Shown piece by piece: positions 1 to 9,376 of a DNA stretch of 64,000 nucleotides (within the stretch, counting starts at the first letter, position 1; each line of letters starts with the position of its first letter). Origin of the DNA: Flavobacterium arcticum (GTDB lineage Bacteria; Bacteroidota; Bacteroidia; Flavobacteriales; Flavobacteriaceae). The notes under the pieces were generated by a model. That model ran no database searches, was not told the DNA's origin, and saw nothing but the letters and a program-made list of their open reading frames with translations. The position numbers were made by a program, and so were the translations under genes. The DNA is taken from NCBI RefSeq assembly GCF_003344925.1, contig NZ_CP031188.1, positions 1,362,501-1,426,500 on the forward strand. The letters are read 5' to 3'.

Positions 1-208
1 TAATAATTCACAATTCAATGTAAATGCTTCGGTAAATGTAAATAGTATCATTATTTATGATATAACGGGAAGAATGGTACAGGAATATGACGTGAAAAAT
101 AATATTACCTATAATGCTCCATTTAATCATTCCCAAGGTATATATATAGCCAAAGCAGTGCTTACGGACGGCAGTACTGTTACTCAAAAATTAATTAACG
201 GAATATAA
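1..208 (+). CDS. C-terminal end of a T9SS-secreted protein (5' end outside window)
   Basis: The reading frame is open from base 2 and stops with TAA at 206-208, giving about 68 residues. They read as the end of a type A T9SS sorting domain: a beta-strand-rich stretch with 'IIYDITGRMVQ', then 'GIYIAKAVLTDG' and a final short basic strand ending 'QKLINGI'. This pattern (D-x-x-G-R/K, then G-x-Y, then a C-terminal K/R strand) is the usual tail of Bacteroidetes proteins exported by the type IX secretion system. The domain is cleaved at the surface; the function of the mature protein cannot be judged because the rest lies upstream of the window. Confidence 0.8.
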   Translation, partial: NNSQFNVNASVNVNSIIIYDITGRMVQEYDVKNNITYNAPFNHSQGIYIAKAVLTDGSTVTQKLINGI

Positions 209-316
209 AGTACAATTTTTAATCTCTTTTATAAGTAAGTAAACACTATGTACAAATATTTATAAAAGAACTTGTTAAGACTTAAAAAAATAAGAGAATT
301 ATATAAATAATAAAAT

Positions 317-2260
317 ATGAAAAAAATAATTATAACATCACTTTTACTTTGTGTATTTGGAGTTAAGGCACAGGTAAAGATTGGAGATAACCCCACATCT
401 GTAGGCACAAGTTCTATCCTTGAACTTGAAAGTACCAATAAGGCACTTGTACTTACCAGAGTAGCAGATACATCAGAAATTACCTCACCAGTTAATGGTA
501 TGATGGTGTATGATTTATCTACAAACTGTATAAAAGCATATGAAAATGGTGCATGGTCTGCTTGTTTAAGTGCGGCATCAAATGCTCTTTCGCCTACCTC
601 TAACGGTACTGCTGTGGTTGCTTCTTATGATTGTTCAGGTACTGCTACGGGTACAATGTCTGTAGGAAACGAAGTTTCCGGTGTTACACAGGTTATTACT
701 GCTAACGTTACTTTAACAGGAAGCTACAACATATCGGCTACTTTTGGCGGTGTTACATTTTCTAATGCAGATGTTTTTACAGAAGTTGGAAACCAAGTAA
801 TAACGCTTACAGCAAGTGGCACACCTACCACAGCGGGTACAGGAACTTTTACTCTAAACACAGATCCAAACTGTAGCTTTTCTCGTTCAATTAGTGCTAA
901 TTATTCAACTACTGCTTGTAGTACTACTTATGGAAACTATCCAGCAACAGTTGATGTAGAAGGAACTAGTGTAACGGTTACCAAGACAGGAGACGGTCCT
1001 TCAGGGTCGATTAATAACACAACATGTGGTATGTCTATTACCGGTAGTGCTGTGGGATTTTCAGGATCAGAAAGCGCTACTTATACTTTAAGTTTACCCT
1101 TAAAAAATGTTCAAGTATATGGTTACAATAATGAAAGTGATGAAGGTAATGAAGGGTATACAGTTAGTGCTTCGTTAGCCGGAGCTCCTGTAGCAGTTCA
1201 GTTAAGTGCTATTGATGGTACTTGTCAGTCAGCATTTACCTCTACACAGTCTGGTAATTCAGCAAGTATCAGAAATACTAATTCAACAGATACTTCTTCA
1301 TTAATTTTTAATGTCAGTTCTGCAGATGCCTATGATAAAATTATCATAAGCCGTGCAGCAGGAGGTTCGGCTGGTACCAATGGGTATGGTTTAATGTTTT
1401 GTAATGCTACTACAGCACCTAATAGTGCCTCAAACGGTACAGCAGTCATTTCATCATACAGTTGTTCTGTAGCTTCACAAGGAGCTTTGGCAGTTGATAT
1501 TCCTGTGTCGTCAGATGTTCAACAAACTATTACTGCTAATGTTACTACTGCAGGTACTTATAATATTACAGCAACTGCAAATGGTGTAACTTTTTCAAAA
1601 AGCGGAACTTTTGCAGCTACTGGAGCACAAACAGTAGTACTTACAGCAACAGGTACTCCTACAGTAGCTGGCACAGGTACATTTGAATTAAATACTACTC
1701 CGAGCTGTAGTTTTGATCGAACCATTAGCGAATCGTTTAACACCACACTTTGCAGTACCGGCTATGGAAGTTACCCACAAACTGTGACTGTTAATGGGAG
1801 TAGTGTTACTGTTTCTAAAACAGGTGGGGGTGTTACAGGTGCAAATTACGATTCATGCGGTATTAATATTAGCGGTGAAAGGTTAACTGGATTTACCGGA
1901 ACTCAAGGCGTTACTTATAGCTTTAGCTCGCCGCTAAAAAATGTACAGGTTTATGGTATGAGTAATGAAAGTGGTGAAGGTAATGAAGGGTATACAGTAA
2001 CAGCTTCCTTAGGCGGATCGCCCGTAGCAGTACAATTGGTACCCTTTGCAGGAACCTGTAATTCTAATTTTACTTCTACACAGGATGGCAATTCAGCATC
2101 TATCAGAAATACGGGTTCGCCAAGTACTGTTAGTGTATTATTTAATATAAGCGCTTCTGGCCTCTATGATACATTAACAATATCCCGAATTGGAGATAGT
2201 GTTGGTAACCATGCCAATACTCATTCTTTACTGTTATGTAATGCCTCTACAACTCCATAA
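317..2260 (+). CDS. secreted protein with two ~280-residue tandem repeats, function unknown
   Basis: 647 residues. A signal peptide (MKKIIITSLLLCVFGVKAQ) is followed by a short 'IGDNPTSVGTSSILELES' segment typical of flavobacterial secreted proteins whose N-terminus carries an 'ALVLTR' strand. Two repeats follow, roughly residues 90-367 and 368-647. Each has the order 'SNGTAV-S-Y-CS', 'ITANVT-GSYNI', 'C-T-YG-YP', 'LKNVQVYG-NES-EGNEGYTV' and 'GNSASIRNT', ending 'CNA-T-P'. Paired cysteines recur at equivalent places, suggesting disulphide-bonded beta domains. The stop falls exactly at the end of repeat 2 and there is no T9SS sorting domain, unlike the upstream neighbour. I do not recognise a Pfam family. 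It could be a surface adhesin-like protein; that is inference from repeats and export only. Confidence 0.75.
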   Translation: MKKIIITSLLLCVFGVKAQVKIGDNPTSVGTSSILELESTNKALVLTRVADTSEITSPVNGMMVYDLSTNCIKAYENGAWSACLSAASNALSPTSNGTAVVASYDCSGTATGTMSVGNEVSGVTQVITANVTLTGSYNISATFGGVTFSNADVFTEVGNQVITLTASGTPTTAGTGTFTLNTDPNCSFSRSISANYSTTACSTTYGNYPATVDVEGTSVTVTKTGDGPSGSINNTTCGMSITGSAVGFSGSESATYTLSLPLKNVQVYGYNNESDEGNEGYTVSASLAGAPVAVQLSAIDGTCQSAFTSTQSGNSASIRNTNSTDTSSLIFNVSSADAYDKIIISRAAGGSAGTNGYGLMFCNATTAPNSASNGTAVISSYSCSVASQGALAVDIPVSSDVQQTITANVTTAGTYNITATANGVTFSKSGTFAATGAQTVVLTATGTPTVAGTGTFELNTTPSCSFDRTISESFNTTLCSTGYGSYPQTVTVNGSSVTVSKTGGGVTGANYDSCGINISGERLTGFTGTQGVTYSFSSPLKNVQVYGMSNESGEGNEGYTVTASLGGSPVAVQLVPFAGTCNSNFTSTQDGNSASIRNTGSPSTVSVLFNISASGLYDTLTISRIGDSVGNHANTHSLLLCNASTTP

Positions 2261-2330
2261 ATAGAGTTTGTTGTGAATCTTAAAATAATGATAGAGGATC
2301 ATCATTAAATAAAAGTACATTTTTTTTAGA

Positions 2331-2363
2331 CAGAAGTAGCTTTAGGGTTACTTCTGTTTTTTT
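2331..2363 (+). terminator. rho-independent terminator of the two-repeat secreted protein
   Basis: An 8-bp stem (CAGAAGTA, 2331-2338, with TACTTCTG, 2349-2356) is followed by a run of seven T. It lies 70 bp after the stop at 2260. The remaining bases between 2364 and 2521 show no ORF or clear structure. Confidence 0.8.
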
Positions 2364-2504
2364 AAAGCTATATAGGCAGATAACCCCTCCACACTTAATT
2401 CATTTGACGGTTAAGTAAAATAATACAATCTTGCTGGATGTACTTTACATAGCTTGCTTCTTCTGATGTAATGAAGTTTTATGTTTGCTTGTTCAGGACG
2501 GAAC

Positions 2505-2562
2505 ATCGTAGTTAAAAAAATAAACAGCTAAGTATTACTGACTGTTATTTTTTTAGCTGTTT
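2505..2562 (-). terminator. terminator of the TPR/AraC regulator gene
   Basis: On the minus strand a 10-bp perfect stem (2553-2562 with 2522-2531, AAACAGCTAA/TTAGCTGTTT) is followed by a T-rich tract (2514-2521), 14 bp beyond the stop codon of the gene ending at 2576. Confidence 0.7.
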
Positions 2563-2575
2563 CATTAAATAATTA

Positions 2576-4234
2576 TTACTGTATCGATTCTTTTTTATTT
2601 AATATACTTAGGTCTTGAAACTGCTTGGGAGACATTCCTATAGATTCTTTAAATTGCCTGTAAAATGTTGTATGATTGTTAAACCCTATTTCGCTTGAAA
2701 TTTCTTTTAATGATTTATCTGAAAACAGAATTAGCTTTTTTGCATCTGCAATCCTATAGCTATTAATAAAGCCATTAAAATTTGTCTTAGCATATTTATT
2801 AATAGCTAATGAAAGATATTTACTATTTGTAGCCAGTAATTTACAAATTTCATTAACGCTTAGGTTTGGGTTTGTATAAAGCTTTTCATTTTCCATTAGA
2901 TGCAATAAGTTGTTGTATATCTCTAAAAATTTGGTGTCCGAACTATCACTTGTATCTATCTTTGGGACCTGTATTTCTCTAACATTAGAAGAAAACAGTA
3001 ATTGTATATATTTCTTTCTCTTTCTGCTGTTTGTAGCAATAATACCTACAATTATAAAAATGGTAAGAAGTATTATTATAAGTAGCCCTATTTGATATCT
3101 ACTAATAGATAATTCCTTTTTTTTAATAAACAATTCCTTTTTATGTGCTTCTATTTTACCTTGCTGGCTTTCGTATTCATAAACTGCTTGTAGCTCTCTG
3201 TACTTATCTTTTGCTTGAGAAGTTTCTATTTTAGTATTATATTGCTCATACTCTTCTTTATTTTTTAAAAAGGCATCATAATTATTGGTTTTGGCATAAA
3301 AATCTGACCTTACACTATAATAATCATTGAGCCGATTGTCTGTAGAATTAACTTTATTAAAATACAGATATGCATTTTGCAAATATTTTTCAACATCTTT
3401 ATATTCTTCTCTTGCTATTTTGTTAGTAGCCAAACGGGTATAAATTGTAGCGATTAATAAGTCATTATTACATTCTAAATCAAGTGCCTGATGTAAAAAT
3501 TTATTAGACTCTTTTATTTTTTGCTGCTTAACATATAAATCTGACAATATCACCAATGTTTTTGCTTCATTTAATTTATGATCTAAAACTTCATAAAGCT
3601 GCAAAGCTGTTAAAGCCTCATTTTCGGCATCAATGTATTTGTTTTTTTTAAAATAAAAAAGAGATAAGTTATGATGACATAAGGCCATTTGCAAAGAATC
3701 GTTACTCTTTATAAAATATTTTAAAGCCGCTTTGGTTTGGCTTGTCGCTAATTTATGATTGTCAACTTTATGATTTATGAGCCCTAGATTAATCCATGAT
3801 TCTGCCATAGAAACCGAATCTTTACTTTGCTCTGTTATTTTAAGTGATTTGTTATAATATTTAATAGATTTTCCGTATTGCCCCAACATTTCATAATTTA
3901 CTGCAATATTATTGTAGCAACTTTCTTGAAATGGCTTAGACTTTTTTGAAAAAGCACTATTTAAGGCACGGAAATAATATTTATTTGACAAGTAGTAATT
4001 AGCCTTATAATAATATACCATACCCATTAAACTTAAAGATGTTGCAATAGGCATTTCCTTTTTAGAATCAATACTGGATTTTAGTAATTTTTCACCAATT
4101 ATCTCGGCTTGATGTACGTCTTTAGTCAATAGTTTAAAAGCAGTATTATATTGTTCTTTTGGAGTAGACTGACTGTAACTTGTAGATAATTTTAAAAGGA
4201 AAAAAAAGTATAAAAAGTAAATTTTAAAGTTCAT
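2576..4234 (-). CDS. membrane-anchored TPR protein with C-terminal AraC-type HTH
   Basis: 552 residues. An N-terminal signal sequence (MNFKIYFLYFFFLLKLS) is followed by TPR-like helical repeats (about 30-330), a coiled-coil-like charged stretch, one membrane helix near residue 380-402 ('IGLLIIILLTIFIIVGIIA') and a C-terminal AraC/XylS DNA-binding domain (about 430-545; 'LSVNEICKLLATNSKYLS', 'SLKEISSEIGFNNHTTFYR', 'GMSPKQF'). The architecture fits one-component hybrid regulators common in Flavobacteriia, in which periplasmic TPRs sense a signal and the cytoplasmic HTH acts on DNA near the membrane. Targets are unknown; the divergent gene at 4672, which also ends in an HTH, is a candidate. It ends at its own terminator, so it appears monocistronic. 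Confidence 0.85.
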   Translation of the reverse strand: MNFKIYFLYFFFLLKLSTSYSQSTPKEQYNTAFKLLTKDVHQAEIIGEKLLKSSIDSKKEMPIATSLSLMGMVYYYKANYYLSNKYYFRALNSAFSKKSKPFQESCYNNIAVNYEMLGQYGKSIKYYNKSLKITEQSKDSVSMAESWINLGLINHKVDNHKLATSQTKAALKYFIKSNDSLQMALCHHNLSLFYFKKNKYIDAENEALTALQLYEVLDHKLNEAKTLVILSDLYVKQQKIKESNKFLHQALDLECNNDLLIATIYTRLATNKIAREEYKDVEKYLQNAYLYFNKVNSTDNRLNDYYSVRSDFYAKTNNYDAFLKNKEEYEQYNTKIETSQAKDKYRELQAVYEYESQQGKIEAHKKELFIKKKELSISRYQIGLLIIILLTIFIIVGIIATNSRKRKKYIQLLFSSNVREIQVPKIDTSDSSDTKFLEIYNNLLHLMENEKLYTNPNLSVNEICKLLATNSKYLSLAINKYAKTNFNGFINSYRIADAKKLILFSDKSLKEISSEIGFNNHTTFYRQFKESIGMSPKQFQDLSILNKKESIQ

Positions 4235-4671
4235 ATGTACTATAAATTCATTTTATCGATAAATAATTAAACAAAATATCTAAAACAGATTTATCTCATT
4301 TACACCCATTTACATTATTTGTATTCATATATTCTAAAAGTGTAACCCCTGTTTTTACTGCGGTTACAAACATATAAATAAATTTGACACAAATCAGGGG
4401 TAGCGTTTTTAATATTAAATGATGGTCGGGCATCTCAAATAATTAGTTTAAAGTTTATTTTCTTAAACTAATTCCAAGCTTTAATGGTTTGCTAAGATAG
4501 CTTTGTCATCCTCTAAATTAACCAAGGCTATTTATGTAATCGATATTTTGCCCTGCTCTTTTTAAGATAGATTAAATAAATCAGTTCAATAATGTGTTTA
4601 ATTTATTGCAGAGTGATTTCTAAATATACGCACAGGATCTTCATAATTTATAAAACATCATTAAAAATAAA
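4235..4671. other. 437-bp divergent regulatory region
   Basis: No credible ORF. It separates the minus-strand TPR/AraC gene from the plus-strand gene at 4672. It holds an 11-bp perfect inverted repeat (4441-4451 with 4463-4473, AATTAGTTTAA/TTAAACTAATT, 11-nt spacer) and, on the plus strand, a -7 type box TAGCTTTG at 4498-4505. On the minus strand the box TATGTTTG (4377-4384) is possible. I could not match a -33 element at the canonical distance to either box, so promoters are tentative. The inverted repeat could be an operator or a transcript hairpin. Confidence 0.4.
4441..4473. repeat. 11-bp perfect inverted repeat, possible operator
   Basis: AATTAGTTTAA at 4441-4451 is mirrored at 4463-4473. 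It sits just upstream of the plus-strand -7 box at 4498-4505. It has no T-run and lies between two divergent regulator genes, so an operator reading is favoured over a terminator. This is inference. Confidence 0.35.
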
Positions 4672-5289
4672 ATGACTCAGGATACCTATGTTTTTACAAT
4701 ATTAATTTGTTGTATTTATTCATTAACTATAATAATTGTAATATTCATTTATCTTACTAAAACCAAGGTAAAAAAAGCTATAAAACTTAATAAAGTGAAC
4801 GATGAAATACCCTTGGAAAGTGAAATAGATAGCCTAAAAGAGCTTGTTTATTTAAAAAATAAGCAATTAATGTCCTCTTCTATAGAGTTAATGAATAAAG
4901 ATGATAAATTAAAAGAAGTTATAAATAAGATAGATAATGAAAACTTTAAAAGATCTGAAATTAAATCAGCAATTGAAAAAATCATAAAAAGTAAAGACTA
5001 TTGGAAGGAATTTAAAGTTCGTTTTAATGAAACACATCCTCAGTTTTGCAATAACTTACAACAGGCTTTTCCCATTTTAAACATTAATGATATCAATTTT
5101 TGCGCATTACTGAAAATGAAGCTTTCAAATAAAGAAATTGCAGAGTTATTACAAATATCCCATGAAAGTGTTATTTCAAAAAAATATAGACTCAAAAGAA
5201 AAATGGGGATTAATGATGAAAGAAAGATTGAAGATGTGTTAATTACCTATGCAACAAATAAAGATTTACTACCTATTAGTGATAGATAA
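4672..5289 (+). CDS. short membrane-anchored LuxR-type HTH protein, truncated paralogue of the TPR regulator at 38528-40375
   Basis: 205 residues. One N-terminal membrane helix (about 7-30) is followed by a charged coiled-coil (about 45-105) and a C-terminal HTH region ('INFCALLKMKLSNKEIAELL', then 'ISHESVISKKYRLKRKMGI'). The last ~85 residues closely match the C-terminus of the 615-residue TPR protein encoded at 38528-40375: both have 'KDYWK-F--RFN--HP-F', 'F(C)-LLK--L(S/T)NKEIA-LLQISHES' and 'KKYR-K-KM-INDD/E'. Here the periplasmic TPR sensor is missing, leaving helix, coiled coil and HTH. It could be a constitutive or dominant-negative regulator, or respond through the membrane. The start ATG at 4672 was kept because the membrane helix follows directly. 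Confidence 0.75.
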   Translation: MTQDTYVFTILICCIYSLTIIIVIFIYLTKTKVKKAIKLNKVNDEIPLESEIDSLKELVYLKNKQLMSSSIELMNKDDKLKEVINKIDNENFKRSEIKSAIEKIIKSKDYWKEFKVRFNETHPQFCNNLQQAFPILNINDINFCALLKMKLSNKEIAELLQISHESVISKKYRLKRKMGINDERKIEDVLITYATNKDLLPISDR

Positions 5290-5329
5290 ACTAAATCATG
5301 GTTGAGTTTTAAGGCATGGCAAATACCCT

Positions 5330-7951
5330 ATGGGAACTTTCCCTATCGCATCTGGTGGATTATGCAAATATAATGATACAGGTGTAGATTTAAGTACAGA
5401 TTGGAAAAACAATGGTTATGATGATGCTGAATGGGCATTTGGTAATGCAATATTAGGATATGGAGACGGAATTGAGTCTACTACACTAGATTACGGAACT
5501 GATGCCGATAACAAATACCCTACTTATTACTTACGTCACATCTTTAATGTTGAAGACATAACTCAAATAGGTAGTTTAGTATTCAATACAATGAAAGATG
5601 ATGGTGTGGTAGTATATGTAAATGGTGTTGAGGTGTTTAGAGATAATATACCTGACGGTGAAATTACCTATAACACGTATGCATCTAGTGCAATAGGTGG
5701 TGCAGATGAAGAAACTTGGGTAGAAGTAGTGACTGAAAACTTACTTCAAAACGGAGAAAATGTAATTGCAGTAGAACTACACCAAGGTTCGGCAAGTAGC
5801 TCTGATCTAAGATTTGATATGGAAGTTACTTATACACTTCCTGCACTAGAGGTTACAAATTATCCTGTAGCGAAAGATGAAGAATAGTATTTCCTTGATA
5901 ACGGTAGTGACTTAGGTACTGAATGGTTGGCAACTGAGTATAACGTTATACCTTGGAACAGGGGTAATGCACCTTTCGGTTATGGTGACGTTGTTAATAC
6001 TGAAATTTCTTATGGTCCAGATTCTAACAATAAATACATAACTTCTTATTTTGTTAAGGATATTAATGTTACAGTAAGTGAATTAACAAGTAATGTTGAG
6101 TTTGGTTTAAGGAGAGATGATGGTGCAGTAGTTTATGTAAACGGTACTGAGGTATTTAGACAAAATATGCCCGAAGGCGATGTTAATTATAACACATCGG
6201 CAGTAAACACTGTTGGTGGTATAGATGAGAATATTTATCACATTGCTCAAATATCAAGTACGGCATTTGTAGATGGTGTAAATAGAATAGCGGTAGAATT
6301 ACACCAAGCTGGTGCAACAAGTTCTGATACACGATTTGATATGTATGTTAAGAATGTAGATGATCTTGGAATTGATTGTACAGAAGAGCACGTAGCTTGC
6401 TTTACATCTATAGCACCTACAGGACAAACTACTAACTTACTTATTCCTGAAGAGCACGATTTCCAGATGCTATTTAAAGAAGGCGATGCTTATATAACAG
6501 GAGATGGCACAGTGCCGGGTAATAACGACTTTACTGGTTATATAGCAATAGACGGAAGCAGTGAAGAAGGGTATCTTTCTGTTAATCACGAAAATACACC
6601 AGGTGGTGTATCTATAGTAGATATACATTTAAATACTGAAAATCAATTATGGGAAGTAGATGATAGCAAGCTTGTAGACTTGTATAACGAAGTCTTAGTT
6701 ACAACAACTAGAAACTGTTCTGGTGGTATTACACCATGGGGAACTGTAGTAACTGCTGAGGAAACTATGAATACTGGAGACGTAAATAGCGATGGCTATC
6801 AAGATGTGGGGTGGTTAGTGGAAATAGATCCTGAAACTGCTGAAGTAGTAGATTATGATGGAGATTCTCAACCAGACAAACTTTGGGCTATGGGTAGAAT
6901 GAACCATGAGAATGTAGTAGTTTCGCCAGACGGTACTACGGCTTATTATGGCGAAGATGGAGGAACACATTGTATGTACAAGTATGTAATGGATACCCCT
7001 GGTAATCTAAGTGCAGGTACTGTATATGTATTGAAATTAGAATTATCACTTTCGGGTAACGATCCAAGTTCTTCTACAGGAGAGTGGATAGAAGTTCCTA
7101 ACGATACTCAGGAAGAAAGAAACAACTTAGGTACAGTAGCCTCTAATGTTGGAGGTACATCATTTAACGGTGTTGAAGATGTAGAAATAAGCCCTATAGA
7201 TGGTAAAATATACTTTGCGGCTAAAGGTCTTGATAGAGTGTACAGGTTTGTTGACGAGGGGAATACATTTAGCGAGTTCGAAACTTTTGTAGGAGGTATG
7301 AGTTATAGTGTAACTACTGCTACAGGCGAACAAGTTGAGCCTTGGGGTAATGGTAATGATAACCTTACTTTTGACGATAAAGGGAACCTTTGGGTACTAG
7401 AAGATGGCGGAAACAACTATATATGGGTTGTAAGACCAGATCATACACAAAGTACTCCTAATGTAGAGCTATTTGCATCTATGCCAATAGGGTCAGAACC
7501 TACTGGATTAACATTTACACCTGATTTTAAGTATGGTTTCTTCTCTGTACAACATCCTAGCTCAAGCAATACTCCGCAAGAGGATGCAACAGGAGAGGAA
7601 GTTGTTTTTGATGCTTCTGCTTCTATAGTATTTGCATTAAAAGATAATATTGGAGCAGTACCTGCAGGTATATTTAACCCAGATACAGCACAAGCTGATA
7701 TTACAGTATATCCTAACCCTACTACAGATGAGTTAAATATTCAGTTTAATTCAAGTTTAATGGGCGAAAACGTTACTGTTACAGTTTATGACATTCTTGG
7801 TCATGAGCTTACTAATGTAACTAACGCTATTGAGGGCGGATTACAAACCATTAAGTTAAATGTAAGTGCTTTTGCTAGTCAAAATCAAGTACTGGTACTT
7901 AACGTTAAAGTAGGACAAACTGTTCATCACTTTAAAGTTTTAACTAAGTAA
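5330..7951 (+). pseudogene. broken PhoX-type (DUF839) phosphatase with T9SS sorting domain
   Basis: One reading frame runs from 5330 to 7951, interrupted by a single in-frame TAG at 5885-5887. Before it lies a ~170-residue beta-rich domain ('DD-EWAFGNAILGYGDG', 'DDGVVVYVNG-EVFRDN', 'NVIAVELHQGSASSSD'). Right after it the same kind of domain repeats ('YFLDNGSDLGTEW', 'RRDDGAVVYVNGTEVFRQN', 'RIAVELHQAGATSSD'). A PhoX-like region follows ('NHENTPGG', 'CSGGITPWGTVVTAEE', 'GRMNHENVVVSPDG', 'YYGEDGG'), then a type A T9SS tail ('ITVYPNPTTDELNIQF' to 'HHFKVLTK'). PhoX enzymes are secreted phosphomonoesterases. The 5' end is also missing: an in-frame stop at 5303-5305 lies just upstream and there is no signal peptide. 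The TAG falls where a Trp (TGG) would fit the domain pattern. I conclude it is a pseudogene; a second start at 5927 would still lack an export signal. Confidence 0.8.
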
Positions 7952-7970
7952 TTAGCTTTTATTTATACTA

Positions 7971-8002
7971 CAGGAGCCGGCGTTTAGCCGGCTTCTGTTA
8001 TT
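7971..8002 (+). terminator. terminator after the PhoX-like gene
   Basis: A GC-rich 11-bp stem (CAGGAGCCGGC, 7971-7981, with GCCGGCTTCTG, 7987-7997, one G-T pair) with loop GTTTA is followed by a T-rich tract. It lies 20 bp after the stop at 7951. Confidence 0.75.
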
Positions 8003-8010
8003 TAATTTTG
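8003..8010 (+). promoter_or_regulatory. -7 box for the leucine-rich repeat gene
   Basis: TAATTTTG matches the Bacteroidetes -7 consensus TAnnTTTG, placed directly after the preceding terminator. It predicts a transcript start near 8017, which excludes the upstream in-frame ATG at 8016 and favours the ATG at 8040. No clear -33 element was found. Confidence 0.45.
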
Positions 8011-8039
8011 TATTTGTGTATAAACAAACATTTATAATA

Positions 8040-8951
8040 ATGAAAAGAGCTACTATAGCCGTTTTGCTTACTGTTTGTGCTATGTTATCATTACAGGCAC
8101 AAAATGCCAATCCGTTAAAAGAAGATGTTTTAAACGATTTGTCTAAGGCACTATTAAAACCGAATGATGTTACACAACTTAGCCTGAGAGACCAGAGCTA
8201 TTACTATATGCCAAAAGACATTTCTAAACTTAAAAACCTTGTTTTTTTAAACCTTATGGGTAATAATTTAGAAGATTGGGGAGCGAGTATTTTTAATCTG
8301 AATAAACTAGAAGTTTTAAATTTACAACAAAATGAATTACCCTACATATCAAAGGATATGTCTAAATTAAAAGAGCTTATTCGTTTAAATGTGTCAAGCA
8401 ATAAACTGAAAGAAGTGCCAGAGGCTATAGGCGATTTAAAAGAGTTACGTTTTTTACATTTATCTTTTAATAATATAATTCAGGTAAACGCTTCAATATC
8501 AAAATGCCATAATTTAGAAAGTTTAGAGATTGATAACAACCAGTTAAGCTTTTTACCAAAAGAAATGGCTGAGCTAAAAAAGCTAAAAAACTTAAATTTA
8601 GGATACAACCAGTTTCATGAGTTTGAAACAACATGGTTTAGGCTAACTCAATTAGAGTCACTTAATCTGGAGAATAATAAATTAAAAAGAATACCAGTAT
8701 CTATAAAAGAACTCAAAAGTTTAAAGACACTTATTTTAAGTGATAATGAATTAACTGAGTTACCTGATGAAATTACACAGCTTGATAAGCTGGAATTGTT
8801 GATCCTATCAAAAAATAAGATTAAAAATTTACCTCAAAATATAGCGGAGCTAAAAAGTTTAAGAACATTAATTTTAGTAGGAAACCCTATCTCAAAAGCT
8901 GAAAAAGAAGAAGTGAAAAAAGCATTGCCAGAATGTAAAATATATTGGTAG
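8040..8951 (+). CDS. secreted leucine-rich repeat protein
   Basis: 303 residues from the ATG at 8040. This start gives a clean signal peptide (MKRATIAVLLTVCAMLSLQAQ) and follows a -7 box at 8003-8010. The mature part is nearly all leucine-rich repeats of ~23 residues, about nine of them, with the pattern 'L-L-NLENNKLKRIP-SI-ELKSL', the 'IP/LP-x-I-x-x-L' form seen in bacterial and Ras-suppressor-like LRRs. It has no T9SS sorting domain and no lipobox, so it is probably periplasmic. LRRs bind proteins; no enzymatic domain is present. It stands alone between two terminators. The partner is unknown. Confidence 0.85.
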   Translation: MKRATIAVLLTVCAMLSLQAQNANPLKEDVLNDLSKALLKPNDVTQLSLRDQSYYYMPKDISKLKNLVFLNLMGNNLEDWGASIFNLNKLEVLNLQQNELPYISKDMSKLKELIRLNVSSNKLKEVPEAIGDLKELRFLHLSFNNIIQVNASISKCHNLESLEIDNNQLSFLPKEMAELKKLKNLNLGYNQFHEFETTWFRLTQLESLNLENNKLKRIPVSIKELKSLKTLILSDNELTELPDEITQLDKLELLILSKNKIKNLPQNIAELKSLRTLILVGNPISKAEKEEVKKALPECKIYW

Positions 8952-8979
8952 TTTGATGTTATCAAACTATTGATTTTTT
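8950..8979 (+). terminator. terminator of the LRR gene, overlapping its stop codon
   Basis: AGTTTGAT (8950-8957) pairs with ATCAAACT (8961-8968) across a 3-nt loop. A T-rich tract (ATTGATTTTTTC) follows. The stem begins inside the TAG stop codon (8949-8951). Confidence 0.6.
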
Positions 8980-9211
8980 CTGAAAAGCAAAACACTAGAA
9001 CATTAATTTATTCTGGTTGTTCGTTTTTATTTATGTAAATATTCATTCATCGTTTGTAAAGAGATATTCATCTATGGTTTATTGCATATTGCCGATAAAA
9101 AATAATAATAAGATTGATGTATAGTAATTTTACCAATGTAATTAAATGAGGAACGATTACTCGTTAGTATTTAATTTTTTTATAAATGATTTTTTTATTG
9201 GTTAGGTGGAT
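8980..9211. other. gene-free AT-rich stretch
   Basis: I see no ORF with coding character here and no clear -7/-33 promoter. It ends in an orphan terminator-like hairpin (9212-9249), so a small RNA from this stretch is possible but not shown. Confidence 0.3.
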
Positions 9212-9249
9212 AACGCTTCGGGCAGCAATGTTCGGAGCGTTTCTTTTTT
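9212..9249 (+). terminator. orphan rho-independent terminator
   Basis: An 11-bp stem with G-T pairs (AACGCTTCGGG, 9212-9222, with TTCGGAGCGTT, 9231-9241) is followed by TCTTTTTTT. The LRR gene already has its own terminator at 8950, so this one may close a separate short transcript. Confidence 0.6.
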
Positions 9250-9362
9250 TGTTAGAAAAAAATAACATAGTCGATATTACCATTCGTCGACACTTTTGTG
9301 CATCTCGAGGTTGTTAATAGGAAGTGTCAGCGAATAAAATGTTAAAAAGATAGAGTAGTAAC

Positions 9363-9370
9363 TATCTTTG
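9363..9370 (+). promoter_or_regulatory. -7 box of cassette copy 1
   Basis: TATCTTTG fits TAnnTTTG. It predicts transcription starting around 9377, only ~4 nt before the ATG at 9381, so any mRNA would be nearly leaderless. No convincing -33 TTG lies 19 bp upstream (sequence GTT there). Confidence 0.5.
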
Positions 9371-9376
9371 AAGTAT

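Noticed and set aside
2910..3095. Small plus-strand ORF inside the TPR/AraC gene
   Set aside because: It mirrors the membrane-helix codons of the real minus-strand gene.
5330..5887. Independent short secreted protein gene
   Set aside because: It is in frame with the downstream PhoX-like ORF, separated by one TAG, and its domain is repeated just after the stop; it lacks a signal peptide.
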